A DNA stretch of 8,918 nt from Candidatus Dadabacteria bacterium (GTDB taxonomy: Bacteria; Desulfobacterota_D; UBA1144; Nemesobacterales; UBA2774), in contig SMWY01000053.1 of the NCBI GenBank assembly GCA_004356555.1, positions 1 through 8,918 on the forward strand, read 5' to 3'. The stretch's first letter is position 1; each line of letters begins with the position of its first letter. Below the pieces are notes generated by a model. That model did not search any database, was not told the origin of the DNA, and saw only the letters and a list, made by a program, of their open reading frames with translations. This document shows positions 1 through 6,290 of this stretch, piece by piece. The translations under genes were made by a program, and so were the position numbers.

Positions 1-32
1 TGGCTCTTGGAGCCGAATTGCGTACAATATAA
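1..32 (+). CDS. pheT: Probable 3' end of phenylalanyl-tRNA synthetase beta subunit (partial)
   Basis: Reading from base 3, the window opens with ALGAELRTI and a TAA stop at 30-32. PheT proteins end in the ferredoxin-fold anticodon-binding (FDX-ACB) domain, whose last residues are typically of the form 'fGaxLR', and this tail matches. The next gene is an IHF-alpha-type protein 22 bases downstream, and pheT-ihfA is a widely conserved order in Gram-negative bacteria. If correct, this is the beta subunit of the enzyme that charges tRNA-Phe. Only nine residues are visible, so the call rests on a short match plus synteny. A second frame (from base 2) is also open up to a TGA overlapping the next start codon and cannot be excluded. 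Confidence 0.5.
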   Translation, partial: ALGAELRTI

Positions 33-54
33 AAGATAAAAGCGAGGTAGAGCG

Positions 55-339
55 ATGACGAAAAAAGAACTAGCAGATGTGATTCATACAAAAATAGGTT
101 TATCAAAAAGGGAGTCAGCTGAGATAGTTGAATTCTTTTTTAATATTACCAAAGATAAGTTAGCTAAAGGGGAAGGAATCAAGCTTCCTAGATTCGGCAG
201 CTTCAGAGTACAAAACCGCAAAGCCAGGAAAGGAAGAAACCCCGCAACCGGCGAAACTATCGAAATCGCAGAGCGAAAAGCTGTTGTTTTTAAACCAAGC
301 AGATTTCTCCGCGATTCTATCGATAAACATACAGACTAA
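55..339 (+). CDS. ihfA: Integration host factor alpha-type (HU/IHF family) DNA-binding protein
   Basis: A 94-residue nucleoid protein of the HU/IHF family, which binds and sharply bends DNA as a dimer and supports recombination, replication and promoter architecture. The N-terminal helices contain GLSKRESAEIVEFFF (residues 15-29), closely resembling the GLSKR..ELVE.FF segment of IHF-alpha. Then come the KLPRFGSF strand (43-50) and the DNA-intercalating beta-arm RNPATGE (61-67), whose tip proline is P63. The length is typical. The ATG at 55 has a GAGGT ribosome binding site at 44-48, six bases upstream. The gene follows a probable pheT end and is followed three bases later by the DUF502 gene, so it sits in a translation/nucleoid operon. 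IHF-alpha is favoured over plain HU because of the GLSKR motif and the pheT context. The partner IHF-beta is not in the window. Confidence 0.85.
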   Translation: MTKKELADVIHTKIGLSKRESAEIVEFFFNITKDKLAKGEGIKLPRFGSFRVQNRKARKGRNPATGETIEIAERKAVVFKPSRFLRDSIDKHTD

Positions 340-342
340 TGT

Positions 343-1008
343 ATGAAACATATTTATAATTTCTTTAGACAGAATATCCTTGCGGGGATATTGGTCACTG
401 TGCCATTTGCTATTACTCTGTATATCTTATATACGGTTGGCAGATGGATTGTGGGACTTATTAGTACTGCACCATCGAAGTTACTAAGCACAGTACTTCA
501 CTCCTTACCTACATTTTCACAACTCCTAAATTTTACCGCAGCCCTTCTGGCAATTTTAATCATTGTTCTCATAATTGGAGCAGTCGCCAGAAACATAGTA
601 GGTCGAAAACTCTTAGCATTCAGTGAATACTTAATCAACAAAATTCCGCTTGCAAGGACTATATATATAGCCACTAAACAGATTATTGAAACCCTAATGG
701 GAAGAGGGGGGATGAAAAATCTAAAGAGGGTTGCAATGTTCGAGTACCCTCGGAAGGGAATTTATTCAATCGGATTTATAACAAGCACTATAGAGGATGG
801 CCAACACCACAATCTGTCAGGCAGAAGACTGGTTAGTATCTTCGTCCCCACCACACCCAACCCCACCAGCGGGTATTATATTATGCTCCCGGAAGAGGAT
901 ATCAAAGAATTATCAATTTCGGTTGAGGACGCGTTTAGAATAATAATGTCTGCGGGTCTCGCCACAAACAATATTGAAGATGCTGGCCAGAGTAAAAAAG
1001 ACACTTAA
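343..1008 (+). CDS. DUF502 family inner-membrane protein
   Basis: A 221-residue protein of the widespread DUF502 family, whose function is not established. The N-terminus (FFRQNILAGILVTVPFAITL, residues 7-26) begins the first transmembrane helix (about 13-38). A second very hydrophobic helix lies at about 65-83 (AALLAILIIVLIIGAVARN). After this comes the family-typical IPLARTIYIATKQIIETL segment (101-118) and a soluble region with VPTTPNPTSGYYIMLPEEDI (about 168-187), which carries the conserved 'PTTPNPTSG' block. The length is normal. It starts three bases after the ihfA stop without a strong Shine-Dalgarno sequence, which suggests translational coupling. Its last 35 bases overlap the start of tilS. 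Both termini are probably cytoplasmic, with two membrane helices. This is an inference from hydrophobicity. Confidence 0.88.
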   Translation: MKHIYNFFRQNILAGILVTVPFAITLYILYTVGRWIVGLISTAPSKLLSTVLHSLPTFSQLLNFTAALLAILIIVLIIGAVARNIVGRKLLAFSEYLINKIPLARTIYIATKQIIETLMGRGGMKNLKRVAMFEYPRKGIYSIGFITSTIEDGQHHNLSGRRLVSIFVPTTPNPTSGYYIMLPEEDIKELSISVEDAFRIIMSAGLATNNIEDAGQSKKDT

Positions 1009-2350
1009 AAAATATAAAATGCTCACCCAGGGTGAGAAAGTAATACTTGGAGTTTCAGGAGGCGCAGACTCAATCGCTATGCTCTACGCCTTAAATGAAT
1101 TGGTCGATTACGGACTTGAGCTTATTGTCGCTCACTTAAATCATGGTATCAGGGGAGATGAGGCAAAAGGGGATGCAGAATTCGTAAAAGAAACGGCAAA
1201 GTCGCTCAGACTTACATTCGTATACGGTGAAGTTGATACATTGAGTTTCAAAGAAGAATCCCAACTATCCCTTGAAGATGCGGCGAGAACTCTAAGATAT
1301 AAATTCTTCGATCAAGTACTGAATAAGCATTATGCGACAAAGATAGCCACGGCTCATACTCTGGATGACCAGGCGGAGACTGTTTTAATGAGACTCTTAA
1401 GGGGAAGCGGCTCAAGGGGGCTATCCGGCATTCCCCCCGTCTCAAACTCCATCGTAAGACCCTTAATCGATACCTCCCGCTCGGAGATTGAAGAGTATCT
1501 CAGATCTAAAGGAGTAGAGTGGGTGGAGGACTCGACAAATGAGTCACCTGAATTTTTAAGAAACAGGATCAGGCAAGACCTTTTAGTTGAGCTTGAGAGC
1601 TACAATCCTCAGATAAAAGAGACACTGTCACGAACAGCAGAGATCTTAAGATCAGAGGAAGAGTTTATTAGAAAAGAAGCCCTTAAACATTTTGACGATA
1701 TATTCAGCCCAAACAAATCAGAATTGATCGGGGATTTAAAATATTATAGGAGCGTTGAAAAACCTCTAAGGTTCTCTTTACTTAGACTTACAATTGAAAA
1801 GCTTAACACTAGCTTGAAAAATATTTCCTCGACTCACATAGTTTCAGCAGATGATTTTTTATTATCTGAAACAGCATCGGGCGAGGTCAAGCTCCCCCAA
1901 GGAACTGTAATTGTTAAGGGTTACGATACTTTTCTGGTGACCAAGAAGTCCGAGCTTGAACTAGAGTTTTCATATAATATTCAATCTCCCGGGAAATGGA
2001 GCTTCCCTGAGTTTTCTGTTTCTATAGAATATATCAAGACAGATGAGCTTGCTGAAAACGACGAGAGTGTGGCATACTTCGATCCTGAAACAGTCAGCTT
2101 TCCAATTGAAGTTAGAAACTTTAAACCTGGTGACCGGTTTTCCCCACTTGGAATGACAACTTCTAAAAAACTCCAGGACTATTTTACCGATATAAAGTTA
2201 CCGAAATTCCTAAGATCCAGAGTCCCGATTTTCATCTCTAAAGATGAAATTATGTGGCTAGGCGGTATAAGGTTAGATAATAGATTCAAAGTTACAGACA
2301 AAAAAAAGGAAGTATTAATGATAAAGTTGATCAGGCCAAGATGGTTTTAG
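974..2350 (+). CDS. tilS: tRNA(Ile)-lysidine synthetase
   Basis: A 458-residue N-type ATP pyrophosphatase that converts C34 of the CAU-anticodon tRNA-Ile to lysidine, so that it reads AUA and is charged with isoleucine; usually essential. The P-loop SGGADS is at residues 28-33, followed by HLNHGIRGDEA (54-64), the AHTLDDQAET motif (127-136), the LLRGSGSRGLSGIP loop (141-154) and RNRIR (196-200). The C-terminal TilS domain includes VRNFKPGDRF and the LGGIRLDNRF region near the end. Length fits the long form of the family. The start is uncertain: TTG at 974 or ATG at 980, both inside the DUF502 gene and neither with a clear Shine-Dalgarno sequence, so translation is probably coupled. Starting at the ATG at 1019 would leave an unusually short N-terminus. 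The stop TAG overlaps the stop of the convergent kinase gene. Confidence 0.95.
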   Translation: MKMLARVKKTLKKYKMLTQGEKVILGVSGGADSIAMLYALNELVDYGLELIVAHLNHGIRGDEAKGDAEFVKETAKSLRLTFVYGEVDTLSFKEESQLSLEDAARTLRYKFFDQVLNKHYATKIATAHTLDDQAETVLMRLLRGSGSRGLSGIPPVSNSIVRPLIDTSRSEIEEYLRSKGVEWVEDSTNESPEFLRNRIRQDLLVELESYNPQIKETLSRTAEILRSEEEFIRKEALKHFDDIFSPNKSELIGDLKYYRSVEKPLRFSLLRLTIEKLNTSLKNISSTHIVSADDFLLSETASGEVKLPQGTVIVKGYDTFLVTKKSELELEFSYNIQSPGKWSFPEFSVSIEYIKTDELAENDESVAYFDPETVSFPIEVRNFKPGDRFSPLGMTTSKKLQDYFTDIKLPKFLRSRVPIFISKDEIMWLGGIRLDNRFKVTDKKKEVLMIKLIRPRWF

Positions 2351-3318
2351 GGCTTTTTCTCATTGGAACTCTTCAAAGCTAAATGTGCAGATCCTAAGAT
2401 TCCTGCGTCATCTCTGAGAAGACCTCTTTGGATTTTAGTCCTCTTCATCGGAGCACGGAAGGCTCTTCTCCGTGCTTCTTCATAAGTCTTGTCAATAAAT
2501 AAATCCCATGCGTTAGATACCCCGCCCCCTATAACAACCATCTCAATATTTAATAGATTTATAAGACTAGCTATCCCAATCCCCAAAGCTTTTCCAACCT
2601 CTTCCCAAATCCCGAGTGAAAAGCCGTCCCCGGCGCCGGCAGCCTCCATAACAATCTGAGGTATGTCTTCTACCTCAATATTTTTAGTGCTTTCTCTTAA
2701 GATCGTATTCAAACTCTTGTCTTCTAGCCCCTCTCTTACCATCCTCCTGATTGCCGTAGCAGAAGCATAGCTCTCGAGACAGCCGTAATTCCCGCACTTA
2801 CATTTAGCTCCATCTGGATAAATTGTGATGTGACCGATCTCACCAGCCATACCGTCGGCCCCAGTCCAAAGCTTGCCGTCCAGAATAAGCCCCCCTCCAA
2901 CACCTGTACCCATTGTAATCATTATCATTGAATTCACGTCTTTAGAGGCCCCCATCCACCACTCCCCTACCGCCGCACTATTAGCATCGTTCTCTATAAC
3001 AATATTAATATCACTACCTAACTTTTCATTGAGTACAGCTCTTAATGGATAGTCATCCACATTCAATATATTTGGAGCCTGAGTTATTACCCCATCTTTA
3101 GAATTTATTATTCCCGGAATCCCCATTCCGATATTACATACATTTTCCCCTTCGCTTATATCCTTAATAAAACCCGCTAAGTTCTCGATAACTTTATCTA
3201 TTCCCTGATCTGCTTGAGATGAAATTTCCATTCGTTTGAGAATTCCCCCTTCCCTGCTTACCAAGGCACCTCTTAGATTAGTACCGCCAATATCTATCCC
3301 TATTACTTTATCAACCAT
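2347..3318 (-). CDS. ROK-family glucokinase
   Basis: A 323-residue ROK-family sugar kinase, most likely an ATP-dependent glucokinase making glucose-6-phosphate. The N-terminal phosphate-binding loop IGIDIGGTNLRGAL is at residues 6-19. The catalytic aspartate is D111 in ENDAN, and the second ATP loop is MGTGVGGG (136-143). GEIGH (159-163) supplies the sugar- and zinc-binding histidine, and the ROK zinc motif CKCGNYGCLE (C173, C175, C180) follows. All key residues are intact. The start at 3318 is chosen because AAAGGAG lies five bases upstream (3324-3330); the frame stays open to an ATG at 3381, but that would add 21 residues ahead of the conserved core. It is convergent with tilS (overlapping stops) and divergent from the thiolase transcript. 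NagC-like regulators are excluded by the lack of an HTH domain. Other hexoses, such as N-acetylmannosamine or fructose, remain possible substrates. Confidence 0.88.
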   Translation of the reverse strand: MVDKVIGIDIGGTNLRGALVSREGGILKRMEISSQADQGIDKVIENLAGFIKDISEGENVCNIGMGIPGIINSKDGVITQAPNILNVDDYPLRAVLNEKLGSDINIVIENDANSAAVGEWWMGASKDVNSMIMITMGTGVGGGLILDGKLWTGADGMAGEIGHITIYPDGAKCKCGNYGCLESYASATAIRRMVREGLEDKSLNTILRESTKNIEVEDIPQIVMEAAGAGDGFSLGIWEEVGKALGIGIASLINLLNIEMVVIGGGVSNAWDLFIDKTYEEARRRAFRAPMKRTKIQRGLLRDDAGILGSAHLALKSSNEKKP

Positions 3319-3323
3319 ATTTA

Positions 3324-3330
3324 CTCCTTT
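3324..3330 (-). promoter_or_regulatory. Ribosome binding site of the ROK kinase
   Basis: Read on the minus strand this is AAAGGAG, five bases before the ATG at 3318-3316. It decides the start codon against the upstream in-frame ATG at 3381, which would place this purine run inside the coding sequence. Confidence 0.75.
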
Positions 3331-3333
3331 ACG

Positions 3334-3342
3334 TGTTATAAT
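3334..3342 (+). promoter_or_regulatory. Extended -10 promoter for the thiolase transcript
   Basis: The bases TGTTATAAT form a perfect extended -10 element (TGn followed by the consensus TATAAT at 3337-3342), which can work without a good -35 box; none is seen at the usual distance. Transcription would start near 3349, leaving a leader of about 60 bases before the ribosome binding site at 3397-3401. It lies in the divergent gap between the kinase and the thiolase unit. No equally good promoter was found for the kinase on the other strand. Confidence 0.5.
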
Positions 3343-3407
3343 TTTTCTTCTAATGTAAAATATCACTAAATGCCGCAACATTAAACAAAAATGTATGAGG
3401 AACTCAG

Positions 3408-3464
3408 ATGGACTTTAACTTTACCGAAGAACAAAAAGTGATTAAAGAACTTACTAGAGATTAA
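3408..3464 (+). pseudogene. N-terminal remnant of an acyl-CoA dehydrogenase (18 codons)
   Basis: An ATG with a good ribosome binding site (GAGGA at 3397-3401, six bases upstream) opens an 18-codon frame reading MDFNFTEEQKVIKELTRD, then TAA. This is the canonical beginning of an acyl-CoA dehydrogenase (families commonly start 'MDF.LTEEQ..lr...R.F'), cut off where the first helix should continue. The enzyme itself, normally about 380 residues with FAD, would catalyse the first step of beta-oxidation; nothing of its FAD or catalytic domains is present. The stop lies four bases before the thiolase start, a common functional partner. The simplest reading is an internal deletion of a dehydrogenase gene that kept its promoter, ribosome binding site and perhaps its stop codon, now acting as a leader peptide. 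An assembly collapse is the main alternative. Confidence 0.75.
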
Positions 3465-3468
3465 ACCT

Positions 3469-4623
3469 ATGAGAGAACCTGTAATAATAGAAGCGCTTAG
3501 AACCCCAATTGGCCGAAACCGTGGGGCGTTGAGGGAAATAAGGCCTGATGAACTTTATGCTCATGTCATTAATAATTTATTGAAAAGAACCGGCATTTCA
3601 GGGGATACAATAGAGGATGTTGTAACCGGATGTGTAACTGAAGTTAACGAGCAGGGGTTTAATATAGGAAGACTTGCAGTTCTACTTTCAGACCTGCCGC
3701 AATCTGTACCTGCCATAACCCTTAACCGTATGTGCGGCTCAAGCCAGCAGGCACTACATTTCGCAGCTCAGGCAGTTGCCGCAGGTGACTCCGAATATTT
3801 AATAGCAGGTGGAGTCGAGTCAATGACACGTGTACCTATGTCTTCGGACATTAATGGGGGTTACGAGATTCTAAACCCTGAAATATTCAAGAAATATGAA
3901 ATAATACACCAGGGGGAATCTGCAGAACGCATTGCGGAAAAGTACGGACTTAGGAGAGAAGAACTTGACCAATTTAGCTTTCAAAGCCAGCTAAGAGCCG
4001 CGCGTTCCACTAAGTCAGGATTTTTTAAAGCCCAGATAATTCCTATAGATGGGCTGGATAGGGAAGGACACCCTTTTGAACTGAATTATGATGAAGGAAT
4101 ACGCTTTAAGCCTGATCTTGAAAAAATGTCCGAGTTAGCTCCGGTTTTTAGGGCCGAGGGTGTTATTACAGCGGCCAATGCCAGTCAGATATCAGACGGT
4201 GCTGCTGCAATATTATTAGCTGATCAGGATACTGCGGTTGCAGACGGATTTAAACCGCGAGCAAAATTTCTTGCCAGAGTCGTGGTCGGTGGTGACCCTA
4301 CTTTGCAGCTTCTGGAAGTTATACCTGCAACAACTAAAGTGCTCCAAAAAGCCGGACTGAACCTCTCGGATATGGACGTAATAGAAATTAATGAAGCATT
4401 TGCGTCAGTCGTCCTAGCCTGGGCAAAAGAATTTAAGCCTGATATGGATAAAGTAAACCCCAATGGCGGCGCCATTGCTCACGGCCACCCATTAGGTGCT
4501 ACGGGAGCTGTCTTGATGACCAAGCTTCTTTATGAACTTGAGCGCGTAGACGGTCAGCTTGGTCTTCAGGTAATGTGTATAGGTCACGGAATGGCGACGG
4601 CCACTATAATTGAGCGAATATAA
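3469..4623 (+). CDS. Acetyl-CoA C-acyltransferase (thiolase)
   Basis: A 384-residue thiolase that either cleaves 3-ketoacyl-CoA with CoA (beta-oxidation) or condenses two acetyl-CoA to acetoacetyl-CoA. The nucleophile is C89 in NRMCGSSQQAL. The family motifs VESMTRVPM (117-125), INEAF (307-311), NPNGGAIAHGHPLGATG (330-346, catalytic H340) and the second catalytic cysteine C370 in MCIGHGMA are all present, and the length is typical. Two positions differ from the common forms: His at 338 where AlGHP usually has Leu, and His at 373 where the CxGGG loop usually has Gly. The start codon has only a weak AGAGA upstream and lies four bases after the stop of the dehydrogenase remnant, so translation is probably coupled to that mini-frame. 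Degradative versus biosynthetic direction cannot be decided from sequence alone. Confidence 0.93.
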   Translation: MREPVIIEALRTPIGRNRGALREIRPDELYAHVINNLLKRTGISGDTIEDVVTGCVTEVNEQGFNIGRLAVLLSDLPQSVPAITLNRMCGSSQQALHFAAQAVAAGDSEYLIAGGVESMTRVPMSSDINGGYEILNPEIFKKYEIIHQGESAERIAEKYGLRREELDQFSFQSQLRAARSTKSGFFKAQIIPIDGLDREGHPFELNYDEGIRFKPDLEKMSELAPVFRAEGVITAANASQISDGAAAILLADQDTAVADGFKPRAKFLARVVVGGDPTLQLLEVIPATTKVLQKAGLNLSDMDVIEINEAFASVVLAWAKEFKPDMDKVNPNGGAIAHGHPLGATGAVLMTKLLYELERVDGQLGLQVMCIGHGMATATIIERI

Positions 4624-4647
4624 CGCATCCCATAACAATAGAAGAAT

Positions 4648-5547
4648 ATGCCAATAAAAAATAATATGTTCTGCTATGAAAGTTCGCTTAACTCTAATGA
4701 GGAGATGTATGGAACGGCTCCAAGGGTAGACGTCTGGTTCTTGCTTGAATATAGGGGGCATTGGTCTACTAAAGCATTTAAAGACAGTAAAATACCTAAA
4801 GCTGTAAAATCCTTTTTAAATAAACAGCTTAAAGCTGTACCCAATTCTCGTCTTCAGCTGATTAAAAAGCACAAAAACACAAACGAACATTTTAAGTTTT
4901 ACCTAGCAGCATCTGATGAAACTAATCCCAGGCTCTATGAGTTCGAACTTGAGAACTATGAAGAACTGTTGTCACTGGATATTAAGAAAATTCTAAAATC
5001 CAAAAAGCATATGTCTGATGAGAAAATATTTATCATCTGCACCAACGGTGAACACGACACATGCTGTGGCAAGTTCGGCATGCCGGTTTATCTGGATATT
5101 GCCAAGAGCAAATATGGCTCACGGACATGGGAAACAACTCACATAGGCGGACATAGATTCGCTTCAACGTTTGTATGCCTGCCACATGGCCTAGTTTACG
5201 GACGGCTAAGAGATGGCAAGGTTGCTGAAGACCTTATGAAACAATATGAAGAGGGAAAAGTTCATCTACCCTGCTATAGAGGACGTTCATGTCATAGTAA
5301 TGAAACACAGGCAGCAGAATACTACTTGAGAAAAGAAACCGGAATTACAGAAATTTCAGAATTCTTACTCAAGAATTCTAAGAAGAATGACAAAAAATCT
5401 CTTATCAAATTCCTGTCGCAGTCCGATCACATGATGCATAAAGTCAAAATCAGACAGGATAAGAACGCTATCAAAATTATTAAAAGCTGCGAGGATAAAA
5501 GCTCATTTATACCTCAATTCAGACTTTTAGATTATTCCGTAATTTAA
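4648..5547 (+). CDS. Sucrase/ferredoxin-like family protein
   Basis: A 299-residue protein of the sucrase/ferredoxin-like (Suc_Fer-like) family, which has a thioredoxin-like fold related to [2Fe-2S] thioredoxin-like ferredoxins; the biochemical role is generally unknown. The N-terminal block has C9 and the MYGTAPRVDVWFLLEY segment (20-35). The core holds CTNGEHDTCC (131-140), HIGGHRFAS (165-173), PHGLVYGR (179-186) and LPCYRGRSC (207-215), followed by ETQAAEYYLRKETG (219-232). These Cys and His clusters are the family hallmark and could ligate an iron-sulfur cluster or act in redox chemistry. The last 60 or so residues are Lys-rich and less conserved. The gene begins 24 bases after the thiolase stop with a weak ribosome binding site, so it is probably co-transcribed. 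A second ATG at 4666 is possible but would cut close to C9. No signal peptide is evident. Confidence 0.85.
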   Translation: MPIKNNMFCYESSLNSNEEMYGTAPRVDVWFLLEYRGHWSTKAFKDSKIPKAVKSFLNKQLKAVPNSRLQLIKKHKNTNEHFKFYLAASDETNPRLYEFELENYEELLSLDIKKILKSKKHMSDEKIFIICTNGEHDTCCGKFGMPVYLDIAKSKYGSRTWETTHIGGHRFASTFVCLPHGLVYGRLRDGKVAEDLMKQYEEGKVHLPCYRGRSCHSNETQAAEYYLRKETGITEISEFLLKNSKKNDKKSLIKFLSQSDHMMHKVKIRQDKNAIKIIKSCEDKSSFIPQFRLLDYSVI

Positions 5548-5570
5548 GACTCACTACTGTGACGGAGTTT

Positions 5571-5600
5571 AGACGATTTGTAATTTATAAGAAACCGTCT
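5571..5600. repeat. Imperfect inverted repeat after the sucrase/ferredoxin-like gene
   Basis: AGACGATTT (5571-5579) pairs with AAACCGTCT (5592-5600) across a 12-base loop, with one mismatch on the plus strand. On the minus strand the same stem pairs fully, using one G-U. It lies 24 bases past the stop of the plus-strand gene. No T-tract follows, so a role as intrinsic terminator is doubtful. It may be part of a 3' untranslated structure on either transcript. Confidence 0.3.
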
Positions 5601-5638
5601 TAAAATTGAAATGCTATTAATGAACATAATAATCCACT

Positions 5639-5661
5639 AAAGAGGGTAAAACACCCCCCTT
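5639..5661 (-). terminator. Possible intrinsic terminator of the nitroreductase gene
   Basis: On the minus strand AAGGGGGGT, loop GTTTT, then ACCCTCTTT can form a nine-pair stem containing two G-U pairs. It lies about 25 bases after the nitroreductase stop. The stem's own 3' side is T-rich, but no long T-run follows. The same bases pair worse on the plus strand (two A-C mismatches), so the orientation favours the minus-strand gene. Confidence 0.4.
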
Positions 5662-5685
5662 AAAAAGAAATAACGAAATACATGT

Positions 5686-6195
5686 TTACATTTTGTTTCC
5701 ATAGGTATCGAGATGAAAAACGTCATCCGGACCTTTTCTGTACTTTACAGAGCCGATCAGCCTCTCGTCAAAATGTCCAAACGGTAGAACAGTCAAAATA
5801 TTTAAGTCTCCGGGGATATTTAGATATTCCATCAGTCCTTTAGTATCAAGTCTACCTATCCAGCACGAGCCTAGCTTATGACTCCAAGCAGTTAAAACCA
5901 TATTCTGGACAGCACGAGTCCCGTCTATCTCATGCCATTTGGAGGAGGGATCGGTGACAACAACAACTGCGAAATCAACCTGAGATATGAACCTTCCGCT
6001 TATGCAATATTTTTCCATCTCACTCAATCTGGCTTTATCCTTTACAAGAATAAACTGCCATGGCTGGTCATTATGAGCGCTCGGAGCAAGCCTGCCCGCC
6101 TCTAAAACTTCCATCATAACCTCATCGGGCACTTCCTTTTTTATGTAATTTCTGATAGAACTCAAGGTTGATACACATTCAAATACTTCCATCAT
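5686..6195 (-). CDS. Nitroreductase family protein (FMN-dependent oxidoreductase)
   Basis: About 169 residues of the nitroreductase family, small FMN enzymes that use NAD(P)H to reduce nitro compounds, quinones or flavins, usually as homodimers. The N-terminal SSIRNYIKKEVPDEVMMEVLEAGRLAPSAHNDQPWQF region (from about residue 12) contains the FMN-contacting SIR and the APSAHNxQPW signature. Later, DGTRAVQNMVLTAWSHKLGSCWIG corresponds to the conserved 'QNlllaA..lGLGscWiG' helix, and LTVLPFGH matches the 'vpiGy' strand near the end. The start at 6195 is chosen because AGGAG (6201-6205 read in reverse) sits five bases upstream; the adjacent ATG at 6192 is equally possible. An ATG at 6213 precedes the ribosome binding site and is rejected. 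It is a single-gene unit, divergent from the DUF5752-TreT operon. The physiological substrate is unknown. Confidence 0.88.
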   Translation of the reverse strand: MMEVFECVSTLSSIRNYIKKEVPDEVMMEVLEAGRLAPSAHNDQPWQFILVKDKARLSEMEKYCISGRFISQVDFAVVVVTDPSSKWHEIDGTRAVQNMVLTAWSHKLGSCWIGRLDTKGLMEYLNIPGDLNILTVLPFGHFDERLIGSVKYRKGPDDVFHLDTYGNKM

Positions 6196-6249
6196 TATTT
6201 CTCCTAAAAACATTTTTGGTTAAGCAATCTAATCTTTTTACATGCAACA

Positions 6250-6277
6250 TTGAGTATTGGTAAAAAGTCTCTATACT
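6250..6277 (+). promoter_or_regulatory. Sigma70-like promoter of the DUF5752-TreT operon
   Basis: TTGAGT (6250-6255) and TATACT (6272-6277) are separated by 16 bases, matching four and five of the six consensus positions. The expected transcription start is near 6284, only about seven bases before the ATG at 6291, which would give an almost leaderless mRNA. This fits the absence of any Shine-Dalgarno sequence before that ATG. Confidence 0.5.
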
Positions 6278-6290
6278 TACGTCTCTAATT

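Noticed and set aside
2..14. A perfect five-base hairpin, GGCTC-TTG-GAGCC
   Set aside because: It is short, is not followed by a T-run, and probably lies inside the pheT coding end.
2..58. An open frame (GSWSRIAYNIKDK...) ending in TGA that overlaps the ihfA start as ATGA
   Set aside because: The overlap looks like an operon junction, but the frame starting at base 3 ends in the typical PheT tail GAELR, and pheT-ihfA is a known gene order. Only one frame can be the upstream gene.
3319..3381. A 21-residue N-terminal extension of the ROK kinase from an ATG at 3381
   Set aside because: The strong AAAGGAG site and the position of the conserved IGIDIGGT loop place the start at 3318.
4492..4761. 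Minus-strand frame of 89 codons across the thiolase end and the start of the next gene
   Set aside because: It has no family resemblance or ribosome binding site, and is antisense to two well-supported genes.
6196..6213. An upstream ATG at 6213 for the nitroreductase
   Set aside because: It lies before the AGGAG site at 6201-6205, which is correctly spaced for the ATG at 6195 (or 6192).
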